Assembly: GCA_964593455.1 (NCBI GenBank) | Contig: CAZQHK010000043.1 | Location: forward strand, 1-35,047 | Direction of reading: 5' to 3' | DNA from: CAZQHK01 sp964593455 | Lineage (GTDB): Bacteria; Muiribacteriota; CAYSPT01 | Length of the DNA stretch: 35,047 nucleotides | Shown: one piece after another, positions 1 through 7,080 of the stretch | Layout of the letters: every line of letters begins with the position of its first letter | How positions within the stretch are numbered: position 1 is the stretch's first letter | Made by a program: the position numbers and the translations under genes | The notes under the pieces: generated by a model | Told to the model about the DNA's origin: nothing | The model's input: only the letters and a program-made list of their open reading frames with translations | The model's database searches: none

Positions 1-44
1 TCGTGGCTCGAACAACAGCTTCTTGCCCGCTTCTCTTCGGCTAC

Positions 45-103
45 GGCTGGTTAGCTTCGCAAAGGCGCTTCGCTCAAAGAGGGTGTAGTTGTTGGAGTGG
101 AGA
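45..103. repeat. Diverged intergenic repeat, copy A
   Basis: The order is a CGGCTG-like start, a GCTTCGCAAAGGCGC-like core, CTCAAAG, then a G/T-rich tail ending in GGAGTGGAG. The same order of blocks recurs at 124-178 and 366-415. Copies differ by substitutions and short indels, as expected for old non-coding repeats. Family unknown. Confidence 0.5.
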
Positions 104-123
104 TTTTTAGCTTATCCACTGCT

Positions 124-178
124 TGGCTGTTTGCTTTGCAAAGGCGCTGAGATCAAAGGGGGCGTGGTTGGTGGAGAG
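124..178. repeat. Diverged intergenic repeat, copy B
   Basis: Second copy of the repeat at 45-103. It keeps GGCTG, GCAAAGGCGCT, ATCAAAG and a GGTTGGTGGAGAG tail. Direct orientation relative to copy A, about 20 bp after it. Confidence 0.5.
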
Positions 179-226
179 AAGGCGGCAAGATATGGTTTCT
201 GGCGTGACCACAGGGCGGGACGGAAG

Positions 227-248
227 GACATTGTTACTGGACAATGTC
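227..248. repeat. Perfect 8-bp stem hairpin
   Basis: GACATTGT at 227-234 and ACAATGTC at 241-248 are exact reverse complements around a 6-nt loop. No T-run follows on either strand, so it is not a standard intrinsic terminator. Role unknown. Confidence 0.45.
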
Positions 249-365
249 GCGAGACGAGTAGGATCGGAATAACATCATAGGGTCCTCTTTCTACACTGCT
301 TGCTTACCATCTCAATCTCATAATCTCGTTTCAGGTTTGGTTGTATTTGTTGTCTTTTCTTTCGC

Positions 366-415
366 TCGGCTGTTCGCGAAGCGAAAGCGCCTCGCTCAAC
401 GGTGGAGTGGTGTGG
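366..415. repeat. Diverged intergenic repeat, copy C
   Basis: Third and most diverged copy: TCGGCTGTTCGC, GAAAGCGCCTCGCTCAA and a GGTGGAGTGGTGTGG tail. It ends directly at the stop codon of the leftward gene at 416. Confidence 0.4.
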
Positions 416-1198
416 TTATCGTATATAGTAACCGGAGACCCGCCAATTTCCGTCTTTATCCAGCATGGGAGTGATCGTCTCTATTGCTGTTTTTTTGTTT
501 TCGAATGAGGACTCATACTGGATTACGACATATTTCCCGTCCGGGGCTCCCGGTAACGCGGTCATGTATTTTTTTGATTTTAGTTTTCTGGAGATATTTT
601 TCCCCAGAGGATTTCTGGCTGCCTGGAGTGATTTCACCAATCGGTCTTGGGTCACGGCTGCTTTGAAGTAGTGTGCTCCTTCAGACCAGCTTTCTGCATA
701 TTTGCCGGTATCAACCAGGAGCAACCAGGACTCAGCAGCTAAGACAGCCGCCTGCTCGGCACTGTCCGTGGAAGAGGATGCGGGCTCAGTCTGGAATACG
801 AGTAGATATGGAATGGCCGGAATATTATCGATGTCCCTGAAAGCGTTGTTGTTTTGCGAGTTTATCCAGATGACATAAGTTTTTCCCGGTTCCAGTTTGA
901 CTGGGAGCACACAGGTACGCTTATCTTCCAAATATCGAATAGTAGCTATATCTGCTTCAGGAAAGGTATCGGGCGACTCACTGCACCAGGACCACATTTT
1001 TTCAGTCATCATGTCTTTGCTGAACGTAACACTGATTTCATTTAGCGAAGGGGCGACGTGAGCGCTGCCGGCCTGGGGAATTGTTTTTACCACTGACGGG
1101 GGCATAGTTTTGATGGAAATATCATCGTTAGCTCCGGCCATCGATCCCAGGGTAATTATCATCACGGCTACCAAACAAAATGTCATTTTATGCAGCAT
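416..1198 (-). CDS. Exported Ig-like (Big_5-type) plus DUF4019 protein
   Basis: The 260-residue product begins with a clear signal peptide: Lys4, a hydrophobic stretch to about residue 19, and a likely cut near AGA-N at 22-24. Residues about 33-138 resemble the bacterial Ig-like domain of Big_5/SbsA type, with a PQAGSAHVAP start, VTFSKDM, LEPGKTYVIWIN and a VFQTEP end. Residues about 150-258 match DUF4019: ESWLLLVDTGKYAESW, an AARNPLGK-type turn, LPGAPDGKYVVIQYES and the terminal WRVSGYYI. The molecular role of DUF4019 is not known, so I infer only an exported adhesion-like or scaffold protein. A purine-rich ribosome site (AGGGAGAAGG) lies just upstream of the ATG. It follows the amidotransferase gene on the same strand after 80 bp and may be co-transcribed with it. 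Confidence 0.85.
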   Translation of the reverse strand: MLHKMTFCLVAVMIITLGSMAGANDDISIKTMPPSVVKTIPQAGSAHVAPSLNEISVTFSKDMMTEKMWSWCSESPDTFPEADIATIRYLEDKRTCVLPVKLEPGKTYVIWINSQNNNAFRDIDNIPAIPYLLVFQTEPASSSTDSAEQAAVLAAESWLLLVDTGKYAESWSEGAHYFKAAVTQDRLVKSLQAARNPLGKNISRKLKSKKYMTALPGAPDGKYVVIQYESSFENKKTAIETITPMLDKDGNWRVSGYYIR

Positions 1199-1278
1199 TT
1201 TAATCCTTCTCCCTTTAAAAACGCCTGATTAACCTGACTTTTCAGGCCCGGACACGCTCGGAACAGATCGGTAACGTA

Positions 1279-2130
1279 CTACTTCTGTTCGCTGTCGAAG
1301 ATGATTTTACCATCTTTCAGTATCAGCAGTTGGCCCGGTTTTATTTTTTCCCAATTTTCATCTGACAAAGGTTTGGTCGAGAACACGATTCCGGCGGCTT
1401 TCTCGGGATACTTTGCTGTTAAATCAACGGTTCGTCCGGTAGCCTGGTACCTGATCGTTTTCTGTGGACTATTTCTCTCTGTGTAGTGCAGGCTGGTGTA
1501 GTCGTTCTTGTCGTGATAGATAAACAGATGCTCACCATTGGAAAACAGGGTGTTTAAGGTCCCCAACTCGTTCGCGGCCGTGAGCGTGTGGTGAAGCCAG
1601 GCAAAAGTTTCTTCGTTCCAATCCGAATAACCGGTTGAATCAAACTCCCCGAGGATATGGCAGAGAAGATACTCGCTGTCGGTCTGTCCGATCGGTTTGA
1701 AACGGTTGAGTGGCAGTTTTGCCCTGAAATTTTTCAGCGTTCCGTTGTGGGCCAGGACATACTGGGTTCCGTTCAGTTCACGCTGGTAGGGGTGCGTGTT
1801 CATGGAAGTTTCCCCGCCTACGGAAGCCTTCCGGAGATGGGCGATAGCCAGCGGGGCTTTGATAATGTCAAACCGGGCCAGGAACTCGGCCAGGGGGCTT
1901 TCGAGAGCTTTTTTCGGTTCTTTGAAAATCTGCACGGAACTGTCGGGATAATAAGCGATACCCCATCCGCTCGGGTGAAACTCGCTCCGGTACCGGAAGG
2001 CTTCGAACAGGTAACGGAGCGGCACTCGTTGGTTAAACGAGTAGCCCATTAGTTCGCAGGATAACAGAGCAGGGAGAGATATATTAATAACACAGTATAC
2101 GATCAGAACCACCATGATTTTTTTAAACAT
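1279..2130 (-). CDS. Secreted class II glutamine amidotransferase (YafJ-like)
   Basis: The 283-residue product is of the GATase_4/YafJ type. Expected active-site elements are present: Cys25 followed by ELMG, GWGIAYY at 55-61, Arg100 in HLRKAS, Asn129-Gly130 in AHNGT and Asp151 in GQTDSE. C-terminal FSTKPLSDENW and LLILKDGK fit the family. Known family members normally start Met-Cys, with the cysteine freed as the N-terminal nucleophile. Here a 24-residue hydrophobic signal sequence (KK, then MVVLIVYCVIN) precedes it, and LLSC resembles a lipobox. I infer export, with signal cleavage either exposing the nucleophile or creating a lipoprotein cysteine. No Met lies directly before the Cys, so a cytoplasmic start there is not available. 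An AAAGGAA ribosome site supports the chosen ATG. The acceptor substrate is unknown. Confidence 0.88.
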   Translation of the reverse strand: MFKKIMVVLIVYCVINISLPALLSCELMGYSFNQRVPLRYLFEAFRYRSEFHPSGWGIAYYPDSSVQIFKEPKKALESPLAEFLARFDIIKAPLAIAHLRKASVGGETSMNTHPYQRELNGTQYVLAHNGTLKNFRAKLPLNRFKPIGQTDSEYLLCHILGEFDSTGYSDWNEETFAWLHHTLTAANELGTLNTLFSNGEHLFIYHDKNDYTSLHYTERNSPQKTIRYQATGRTVDLTAKYPEKAAGIVFSTKPLSDENWEKIKPGQLLILKDGKIIFDSEQK

Positions 2131-2189
2131 TTACCGGGATTCCTTTCAAGTGTTCTCTGTGTCTATTCATACCATTAAACCAGCAGAGT

Positions 2190-2511
2190 CTACAAGAACC
2201 TTGACTGGCAGCGTAATGGTTTTCTTCCGCTATCTTTGTAAGGAAATAAGAAATCGATACCGGTAGGTTGGACTTCGGTGTTCACCGAAGAGCGGTTCGG
2301 TACCCGGACACTGGCTTTGACGCCCCGCAGGTAATCGTCCCGGTCGATCACCACCGTGTAATCGCTGTTGGGTAGGTCACGGATGGTAAAGCGACCGCCT
2401 GACCCCGAACGGCCGGTATAGACGCCGGAGGTGCCGATAGCCTGGATCTTCGCTCCATCGACTCCCTTGCCTGTCTCGGAGCACCCGCCCAAAGAGGGTG
2501 CTCTTGCTCAT
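2190..2511 (-). pseudogene. Frameshifted carboxypeptidase-regulatory-like protein
   Basis: From the ATG at 2509-2511 the frame reads MSKSTLFGRVL and then goes out of phase. One nucleotide shifted, near 2475-2481, the reading continues as TGKGVDGAKIQAIG, GRFTIRDLPNSDYTVVID and onward to a stop at 2190. Joined, this is one carboxypeptidase-regulatory-like beta-sandwich of about 105 residues, with the usual GRV, GKGV.GA and G.F.I.DLP blocks. The longer frame alone would need a TTG start at 2492 and would lack the first strand. It is either a genuine small pseudogene or a one-base assembly or sequencing error. No signal peptide is visible. The same fold is inserted several times in the cyclase at 22656. 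Confidence 0.6.
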
Positions 2512-2595
2512 TTCCATTATCAAAAAAAATACTGGATGTTATCGCAGTTATCCAATAAAACCGGTCTCAGGAGAACCTGTTGCGAGGACCATTTG

Positions 2596-2624
2596 TTGAC
2601 GTCAATCTAACTATATATTATAGT
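2596..2624 (+). promoter_or_regulatory. Predicted sigma70-type promoter for the permease pair
   Basis: TTGACG at 2596-2601 and TATAGT at 2619-2624, separated by 17 bp inside an AT-rich patch. Transcription would start near 2631, about 40 nt before the small membrane-protein gene. Confidence 0.5.
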
Positions 2625-2670
2625 TGTCCTTTATTGTCGGCAGTAATCTGCCAGGCGGAAGAGTGTGTTT

Positions 2671-2823
2671 ATGAGAGATATCGTTGTTGGCACCTCCATT
2701 GTATTTGCCGCATTAGGCATCGTTACCTGGCTCACGCTATGGAGCCGGAAAACCATCGACTTCATCGCCGACAAGAAGGTCCACACCGCCCGGGAGATAG
2801 AGAAGGCGCTCCACGATGAGTAG
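2671..2823 (+). CDS. 50-residue single-TM protein coupled to the permease
   Basis: ATG at 2671 opens a 50-codon frame ending in TAG at 2821-2823. Residues about 4-24 form one membrane span (IVVGTSIVFAALGIVTWL), followed by a charged, helical tail with many Lys and Glu residues (RKTIDFIADKKVHTAREIEK). A purine-rich site (GGCGGAAGAG) lies about 8 nt before the ATG. Its last bases overlap the permease start by 8 nt (ATGAGTAG), which suggests translational coupling. I do not recognise a family. The overlap and shared promoter suggest an accessory or regulatory subunit of the transporter, as inference only. Confidence 0.65.
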   Translation: MRDIVVGTSIVFAALGIVTWLTLWSRKTIDFIADKKVHTAREIEKALHDE

Positions 2824-5077
2824 TGACTCTGAGCTCCAATCAGAGCTTTCGCGCGATCTCAACCTCATGCACGTCACTATGATGGGCGTCGGGATGATGA
2901 TCGGTGCCGGAGTGTTTCTGGGGATCGGCACTTCCATCAGTGTCGTCGGTCCCGGCGGTGTGCTACTTACGTTCGCGCTCAACGGCATTATCGCTCTTTT
3001 TTCCGCCATGTCCTACGCCGAGCTGAGCTCCGCCATACCGCGGGCCGGCGGTGCGTACAACTTCGCCCGGGTTGGGTTCGGCCGCGGTACCAGCTTCGTG
3101 GCCGGCTGGATGGAGTGGTTCGCTTCCACCGTAGCCGGAAGCATGTACGCTATCACTTTCGCTATCTACACAGTCCGCTATCTGGAGCAGCTCGGACTAC
3201 TCGAGTGGGTTCCGTTCGAGGTCGGTACTACCACCAAGATAACGGCGTTTTTGATAGCGTTGTTCTTTCTCTATATCAACTATCGGGGCGCCTCAGAGAC
3301 GGGAAAAATCGGTGCCATCTTCACCCTGGGACAGACTATTTTCATGCTGCTCATCGGGGTAGCCGGTGTTATTGTTGCTTTAAAAGACCCGTCCCGGCTG
3401 CAGAACTTCCAACCGTTTATGCCGAACGGCTGGCTCAAGCTCCTGGGAACCATGGGCTTCACCTACGTGGCGTTCGAGGGATTCGAGGTTATCGCTCAGG
3501 CCGGTGACGAGACCATCGACCCGCGGCGCAACCTGCCCAAGGCCATGTTGTACTCGGTGTTCCTGGTAACGGTAACTTACGTGCTGGTAGCTTTTGCCGC
3601 TATCGTGGCGGTGAAGGCGGGGGCCTCCGATGTAAACATGGCTCCCTGGGAGTGGATAGGGCAATTCCGCGAACGCGGCTTTGGTGAAGCGGTGGCCAGG
3701 CTCATGCCCTACGGTAACTTTTTGCTGACCCTGGCGGTCATTTTTGCTTCCACCTCTGCTTTGAATGCCACCATTTACTCGGCCACGCGAGCCTGTTATG
3801 CTCTGGGCCGGGACCGTATGTTGCCGCCGTTTTTCGCCTTGATATCGGGAAAAACCAAGACTCCCTGGTCGGCCCTGGTGCTTACCGGGATACTGCTCGT
3901 AGTCGTGGCTACCTGCCTGCCCACCCTGGATGTGGCCTCCAGCGCCAGCATCATGTTTTTGTTTTTATTCTTCATGGTAAACGTGTGTGTTATCAAAATA
4001 CGCCGGGACATGGGAGACGAGCTCAACTACGGGTTTCTCCAGCCGCTCTTTCCGCTTTTCCCCATTCTGGCCATCATCTGCCAGTGCGTGCTGGCGGTGT
4101 GGCTGGTGCACATGAGCTTGATAGCCTGGATTATCGCCCCGTCATGGATCGTATTCGGCCTGCTATTTTATCGGTTTTACGGCCGTACCCATGTGGTGTC
4201 CACCAAGGACGAGATTTTCATCCTGGAGGAACGATCGGTGCCGACCGGGGACGAATACCGGGTGCTGGTGTCGATGGACACGTCTGAAAACGCTCTGAAT
4301 CTGGTGCGGGCCGCTTACCGGTTTTGTGAAGCCAAGCACGCTACGGTAAAACTTCTCAGCATGGTCCAGGTACCGGAACAGGTGCCGCTCTCGGATGCCG
4401 ACCTCTACATGATGGAAGGGCGGGAAGCCATAACGGAAGCCCGTCTTTATCTCGAACCACAGTTCCCGGTAAGCACCACTATCCGGTACTGCCGAAATGT
4501 CCCCCGGGGTATCGTCAGCGCGGTTCGGGAAAAGGAAACCGATCTTCTTATCCTGGGCTGGCACGGTCAGCCGCACTCAGGGGTGTTCAGTTTTGGGAGT
4601 ACCGTGGACCAGGTGGTGGAACACGCCCCCTGCAACGTGATCGTGTTAAAAGACTACGGGTTCCAGCCTTTCAAACGGATACTGGTGCCGTTGGCCGGAG
4701 AGGTAAACGCCGTGTTCGCCCTGGAAACCGCTCGGATACTGGGTGAGGGGAACGCCGATGTCGTGGCTTTCCGGGTGGAATCAGAGCATGACATCCCCTT
4801 CGACATAGAAGCCTTCATCAATGAAAACATTGAACAGATTGGTCTGTCGGCTGACCAGCTCGAGATCAAGCGGGTCAGGTCACGGAATATCGTCGATGAC
4901 ATTCTCGAAGAAGCCGAGGACTGTGACCTGGTTATCCTGGGATATACCCGCCAGCCGCTTCTCTACCGGGTAGGCAGGAAAACCGTTCCGGAAATAATCG
5001 CCCGCAAGTATGACAAACCGCTGGCCATGGTCCGGGCCGCCGGCGGCCTCACCACCTGGATAAATAGGTATATATAA
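2816..5077 (+). CDS. APC-superfamily amino acid permease with two UspA domains
   Basis: The 753-residue protein has an APC transporter core at about 15-455 with roughly 12 hydrophobic segments. The TM1 glycine-rich break is seen as GMMIGAGVF at 26-34. Two universal-stress-protein domains follow in the cytoplasm. The first spans about 480-612, with the nucleotide-loop-like GWHGQ, FGSTVDQVV and CNVIVLK. The second spans about 620-740, with a weaker loop, ILGYTR and VGRKTVPEIIARKYDKPLAMV. Such APC-Usp fusions are known in bacteria and archaea, and the Usp part is thought to regulate transport in response to nucleotides. The substrate is probably an amino acid or related cation but cannot be read from sequence. 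The gene overlaps the upstream small membrane-protein gene by 8 nt, and a 181-bp palindrome starts 2 nt after its stop. Confidence 0.93.
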   Translation: MSSDSELQSELSRDLNLMHVTMMGVGMMIGAGVFLGIGTSISVVGPGGVLLTFALNGIIALFSAMSYAELSSAIPRAGGAYNFARVGFGRGTSFVAGWMEWFASTVAGSMYAITFAIYTVRYLEQLGLLEWVPFEVGTTTKITAFLIALFFLYINYRGASETGKIGAIFTLGQTIFMLLIGVAGVIVALKDPSRLQNFQPFMPNGWLKLLGTMGFTYVAFEGFEVIAQAGDETIDPRRNLPKAMLYSVFLVTVTYVLVAFAAIVAVKAGASDVNMAPWEWIGQFRERGFGEAVARLMPYGNFLLTLAVIFASTSALNATIYSATRACYALGRDRMLPPFFALISGKTKTPWSALVLTGILLVVVATCLPTLDVASSASIMFLFLFFMVNVCVIKIRRDMGDELNYGFLQPLFPLFPILAIICQCVLAVWLVHMSLIAWIIAPSWIVFGLLFYRFYGRTHVVSTKDEIFILEERSVPTGDEYRVLVSMDTSENALNLVRAAYRFCEAKHATVKLLSMVQVPEQVPLSDADLYMMEGREAITEARLYLEPQFPVSTTIRYCRNVPRGIVSAVREKETDLLILGWHGQPHSGVFSFGSTVDQVVEHAPCNVIVLKDYGFQPFKRILVPLAGEVNAVFALETARILGEGNADVVAFRVESEHDIPFDIEAFINENIEQIGLSADQLEIKRVRSRNIVDDILEEAEDCDLVILGYTRQPLLYRVGRKTVPEIIARKYDKPLAMVRAAGGLTTWINRYI

Positions 5078-5432
5078 GGGGCCTGAAGAACCGGTATCTT
5101 TCTGCTACGGTTACGGATCAAGCCATGTATGCATCGTTGCGCTCGGAAAAGGTGCTCAACGTAGCCTCTGGCTACGCCTCCGCTCCTTTTCCTTCTCGTG
5201 CCTTGCCTCCATGGCCGTCTCCATAACCTCGCGACGAAAGATACCGGTTCTTCAGGCCCAAAGGATTAAAAAAAGCATGGATTACTAAATTCTACGTTTA
5301 CGGATCCGGCTACGTCAAAATCTCAATCTTCGACTATAAAGGTGAAGACGATCGGACAGGTTCGGACACGGTGTCCTAGCCCCAGAAAGCGTCCTGATTA
5401 TTATTTCTCCGACAGACTCTTAGCGTGATGGA
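5078..5432. other. Convergent intergenic region with palindromic element
   Basis: These 355 bp separate the permease and wecB, which converge. The left half is filled by the 181-bp palindrome (5079-5259). The rest (5260-5432) has no gene that I can support. It contains a short perfect palindrome, GGACAC-G-GTGTCC, at 5364-5376. Confidence 0.7.
5079..5259. repeat. 181-bp full-length palindrome, MITE-like
   Basis: The outer 24 bases (5079-5102) are an exact reverse complement of 5236-5259. Inside, the two halves remain symmetrical but diverged: GGTTA at 5108-5112 pairs with TAACC at 5224-5228, GCCATG at 5122-5127 with CATGGC at 5210-5215, AAAAGG at 5147-5152 with CCTTTT at 5185-5190, and CGTAGCC at 5160-5166 with GGCTACG at 5170-5176 around a 3-nt loop. 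The whole element can fold into one long hairpin. It encodes no protein. It may be a miniature inverted-repeat element or a repeated extragenic palindrome, and could also act as a two-way transcription stop. No clear target duplication is visible. Confidence 0.8.
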
Positions 5433-6551
5433 TTAATACACAAACTCGTCCCGCTTGCCGGTAGCCAGGTAGTTGGCTATTCGTTCTCCGGCTTTACCGT
5501 CACCGAAGGGATTGGTTCTCGTTTGCCGGTTTCCGATATTATCGAGGTGTTGTTCCACCAGGTCGATAATCCGGTCCCGGTTGGTGCCGGCAATTGTCAC
5601 TACTCCGGCTTTGACTCCTTCCGGCCTTTCGGTGAGTTCCCTGAGCAATACTACTCGTTTTCCCAGGCTGGGGGCCTCTTCCTGTACTCCACCGGAATCG
5701 CTGACAATCAAGCAGGACCGGGCCATTAGGAGCACGAAATCATGGTAAGGCAGGGGATCCACCAGGTGGATCCGGGGATGGTGTGACAGTAGGGCAGAAA
5801 CAGGCTGCCTGACGTTCGGGTTCAGGTGGACAGGATAAATGAAGTGGATATCCGGATACCTGTCGGCCAGGGTAAGCAATGCTTTGCATATGGCTTTTAG
5901 CGGTTCCCCGAAGCTTTCCCGTCGGTGACAGGTGACCAGGATAATGCGGCCTGGCTTATCGGCGAGATCGCGTGTTTCAGGAACGGATATCTCTTCATGA
6001 GTTTCCAGGATATAAAGCAGGCTGTCTATCACGGTGTTACCGGTTACCAGGATAGAATTTTCTTGAATCCCCTCGGCCATAAGGTTGTCCCGGGCCCAAA
6101 CGGTCGGGGTAAAATGAATAGAAGCCAGGCGGCTGGTCAGGCGGCGGTTCATCTCCTCGGGGAACGGGGTGCTGGGATCGCCCGTGCGAAGCCCCGCTTC
6201 CACATGGTACAACGGAATCTTTTCATGGAAAGCGGCCAGTGACATGGCCAGTGTGGTGGTTGTGTCTCCCTGGACCAGGACTCCGCCAGGTTTTACCTCT
6301 TCCAGGATTGGGCCTGCGGCCAAAAGAATGCTTGAAAGTACTTTTTCCGGCGTCTGCGCCGGCCGCATGAGGTCGAGATCACGATCGATCCTGATAGGCA
6401 ACACAGAGAGTACCTGGTCGAGCATCTGGCGATGCTGAGCTGTAGCCAGCACGAACGTTGGTTCACCGCTGGTTTCCAGGGCCCGGAAGACGGGAAAAAG
6501 TTTGATTGCCTCGGGCCGGGTTCCCATCACGATCATCCAGGGTGCCGTCAC
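5433..6551 (-). CDS. wecB: UDP-N-acetylglucosamine 2-epimerase (non-hydrolysing)
   Basis: The 372-residue cytoplasmic enzyme interconverts UDP-GlcNAc and UDP-ManNAc for envelope polysaccharides. The family blocks are complete: GTRPEAIKLFPV near the N-terminus, Asp96 in QGDTTT, Glu118 in HVEAGLRTGD, Glu132/133 in FPEEMNRR, His209 in TCHRRESFG, and SDSGGVQEEAPSLGKR for UDP binding. Length is normal. The start is a GTG that overlaps the folK stop by 4 nt (GTGA); a Met five codons later is an alternative. It is the last gene of the ftsH-folate operon, so envelope sugar supply appears to be co-transcribed with folate synthesis. Confidence 0.95.
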   Translation of the reverse strand: MTAPWMIVMGTRPEAIKLFPVFRALETSGEPTFVLATAQHRQMLDQVLSVLPIRIDRDLDLMRPAQTPEKVLSSILLAAGPILEEVKPGGVLVQGDTTTTLAMSLAAFHEKIPLYHVEAGLRTGDPSTPFPEEMNRRLTSRLASIHFTPTVWARDNLMAEGIQENSILVTGNTVIDSLLYILETHEEISVPETRDLADKPGRIILVTCHRRESFGEPLKAICKALLTLADRYPDIHFIYPVHLNPNVRQPVSALLSHHPRIHLVDPLPYHDFVLLMARSCLIVSDSGGVQEEAPSLGKRVVLLRELTERPEGVKAGVVTIAGTNRDRIIDLVEQHLDNIGNRQTRTNPFGDGKAGERIANYLATGKRDEFVY

Positions 6552-7063
6552 GTTGCAGACTCCTTTTCCAGTTCTGATTCGATTTTTCGAAACTGGTCGT
6601 CGGTTTCAAGTTTACCCAGATAATCGTTTACTGTGTGTCCGGTACCGGGAATGATCAGATCGGACACCACTTCCGCCAAAGGGTGAAGGACGAAATCTCT
6701 TTTGAGCATTCGGGGATGAGGAAGAGTCAGATACGAAGTTTTCATTACAGTCTCCCCGTGAAGCAGCAGATCGAGATCAACGTTGCGCGGCCCTTTATCC
6801 CGGGTACGTACCCGGCCCATCGTCTGTTCTATTGTCAAAAGATCACGCAGCGTCTCTTCAGGTGACAGAGATGTCGATATCTCCACGACCGCATTGAGAA
6901 AATCCGGTTGATCGGTCATCTCCCGGGCCGGGCCGTAATAGAACGATGAAAACCGGGTGACTGCCAGTCCCGGCGTACCGGTTAGCAGCTTTACGGCTTG
7001 CCGTAGATTTTCTGTCCGGTCTCCTGTATTCGATCCTAGCCCGATATATGCTTTAATCTCCAT
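6548..7063 (-). CDS. folK: 6-hydroxymethyl-7,8-dihydropterin pyrophosphokinase (HPPK)
   Basis: The 171-residue enzyme transfers pyrophosphate from ATP to 6-hydroxymethyl-dihydropterin, the step before FolP. Seen are the N-terminal YIGLGSNTGDR block, the pterin-side FYYGP and QPDFLNAVVE blocks, and the GPRNVDLDLLL motif whose aspartates bind Mg-ATP, followed by LPHPRM and FVLHPLAE. Length fits the family. It overlaps wecB by 4 nt and lies 17 nt downstream of the BON/zinc-ribbon gene. Confidence 0.96.
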   Translation of the reverse strand: MEIKAYIGLGSNTGDRTENLRQAVKLLTGTPGLAVTRFSSFYYGPAREMTDQPDFLNAVVEISTSLSPEETLRDLLTIEQTMGRVRTRDKGPRNVDLDLLLHGETVMKTSYLTLPHPRMLKRDFVLHPLAEVVSDLIIPGTGHTVNDYLGKLETDDQFRKIESELEKESAT

Positions 7064-7080
7064 TGGCCGGAAATATTCAG

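Larger units (their letters stand above)
1..415. other. Gene-free left edge with diverged repeats
   Basis: I see no convincing gene here. The one open frame of about 60 codons (89-280) has no recognisable domain and runs through the repeat copies, so I do not call it. The stretch holds three imperfect copies of a G-rich repeat (listed separately) and one perfect hairpin at 227-248 (8-bp arms, 6-nt loop). It lies downstream of the leftward Ig-like/DUF4019 gene, so it may include that gene's 3' end, but no hairpin is followed by a T-run. Confidence 0.6.

Noticed and set aside
89..280. Open frame of 63 codons in the left edge
   Set aside because: No domain, no convincing ribosome site, and it runs across the diverged repeat copies; likely a chance frame.
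1223..1247. Small hairpin between the two leftward genes as an intrinsic terminator
   Set aside because: The stem is only 5-6 bp with competing pairings, and the T-rich run on the minus strand starts too far from it.
5364..5376. Short palindrome GGACAC-G-GTGTCC as an operator
   Set aside because: It lies between convergent genes, away from any start, so an operator role has no support.
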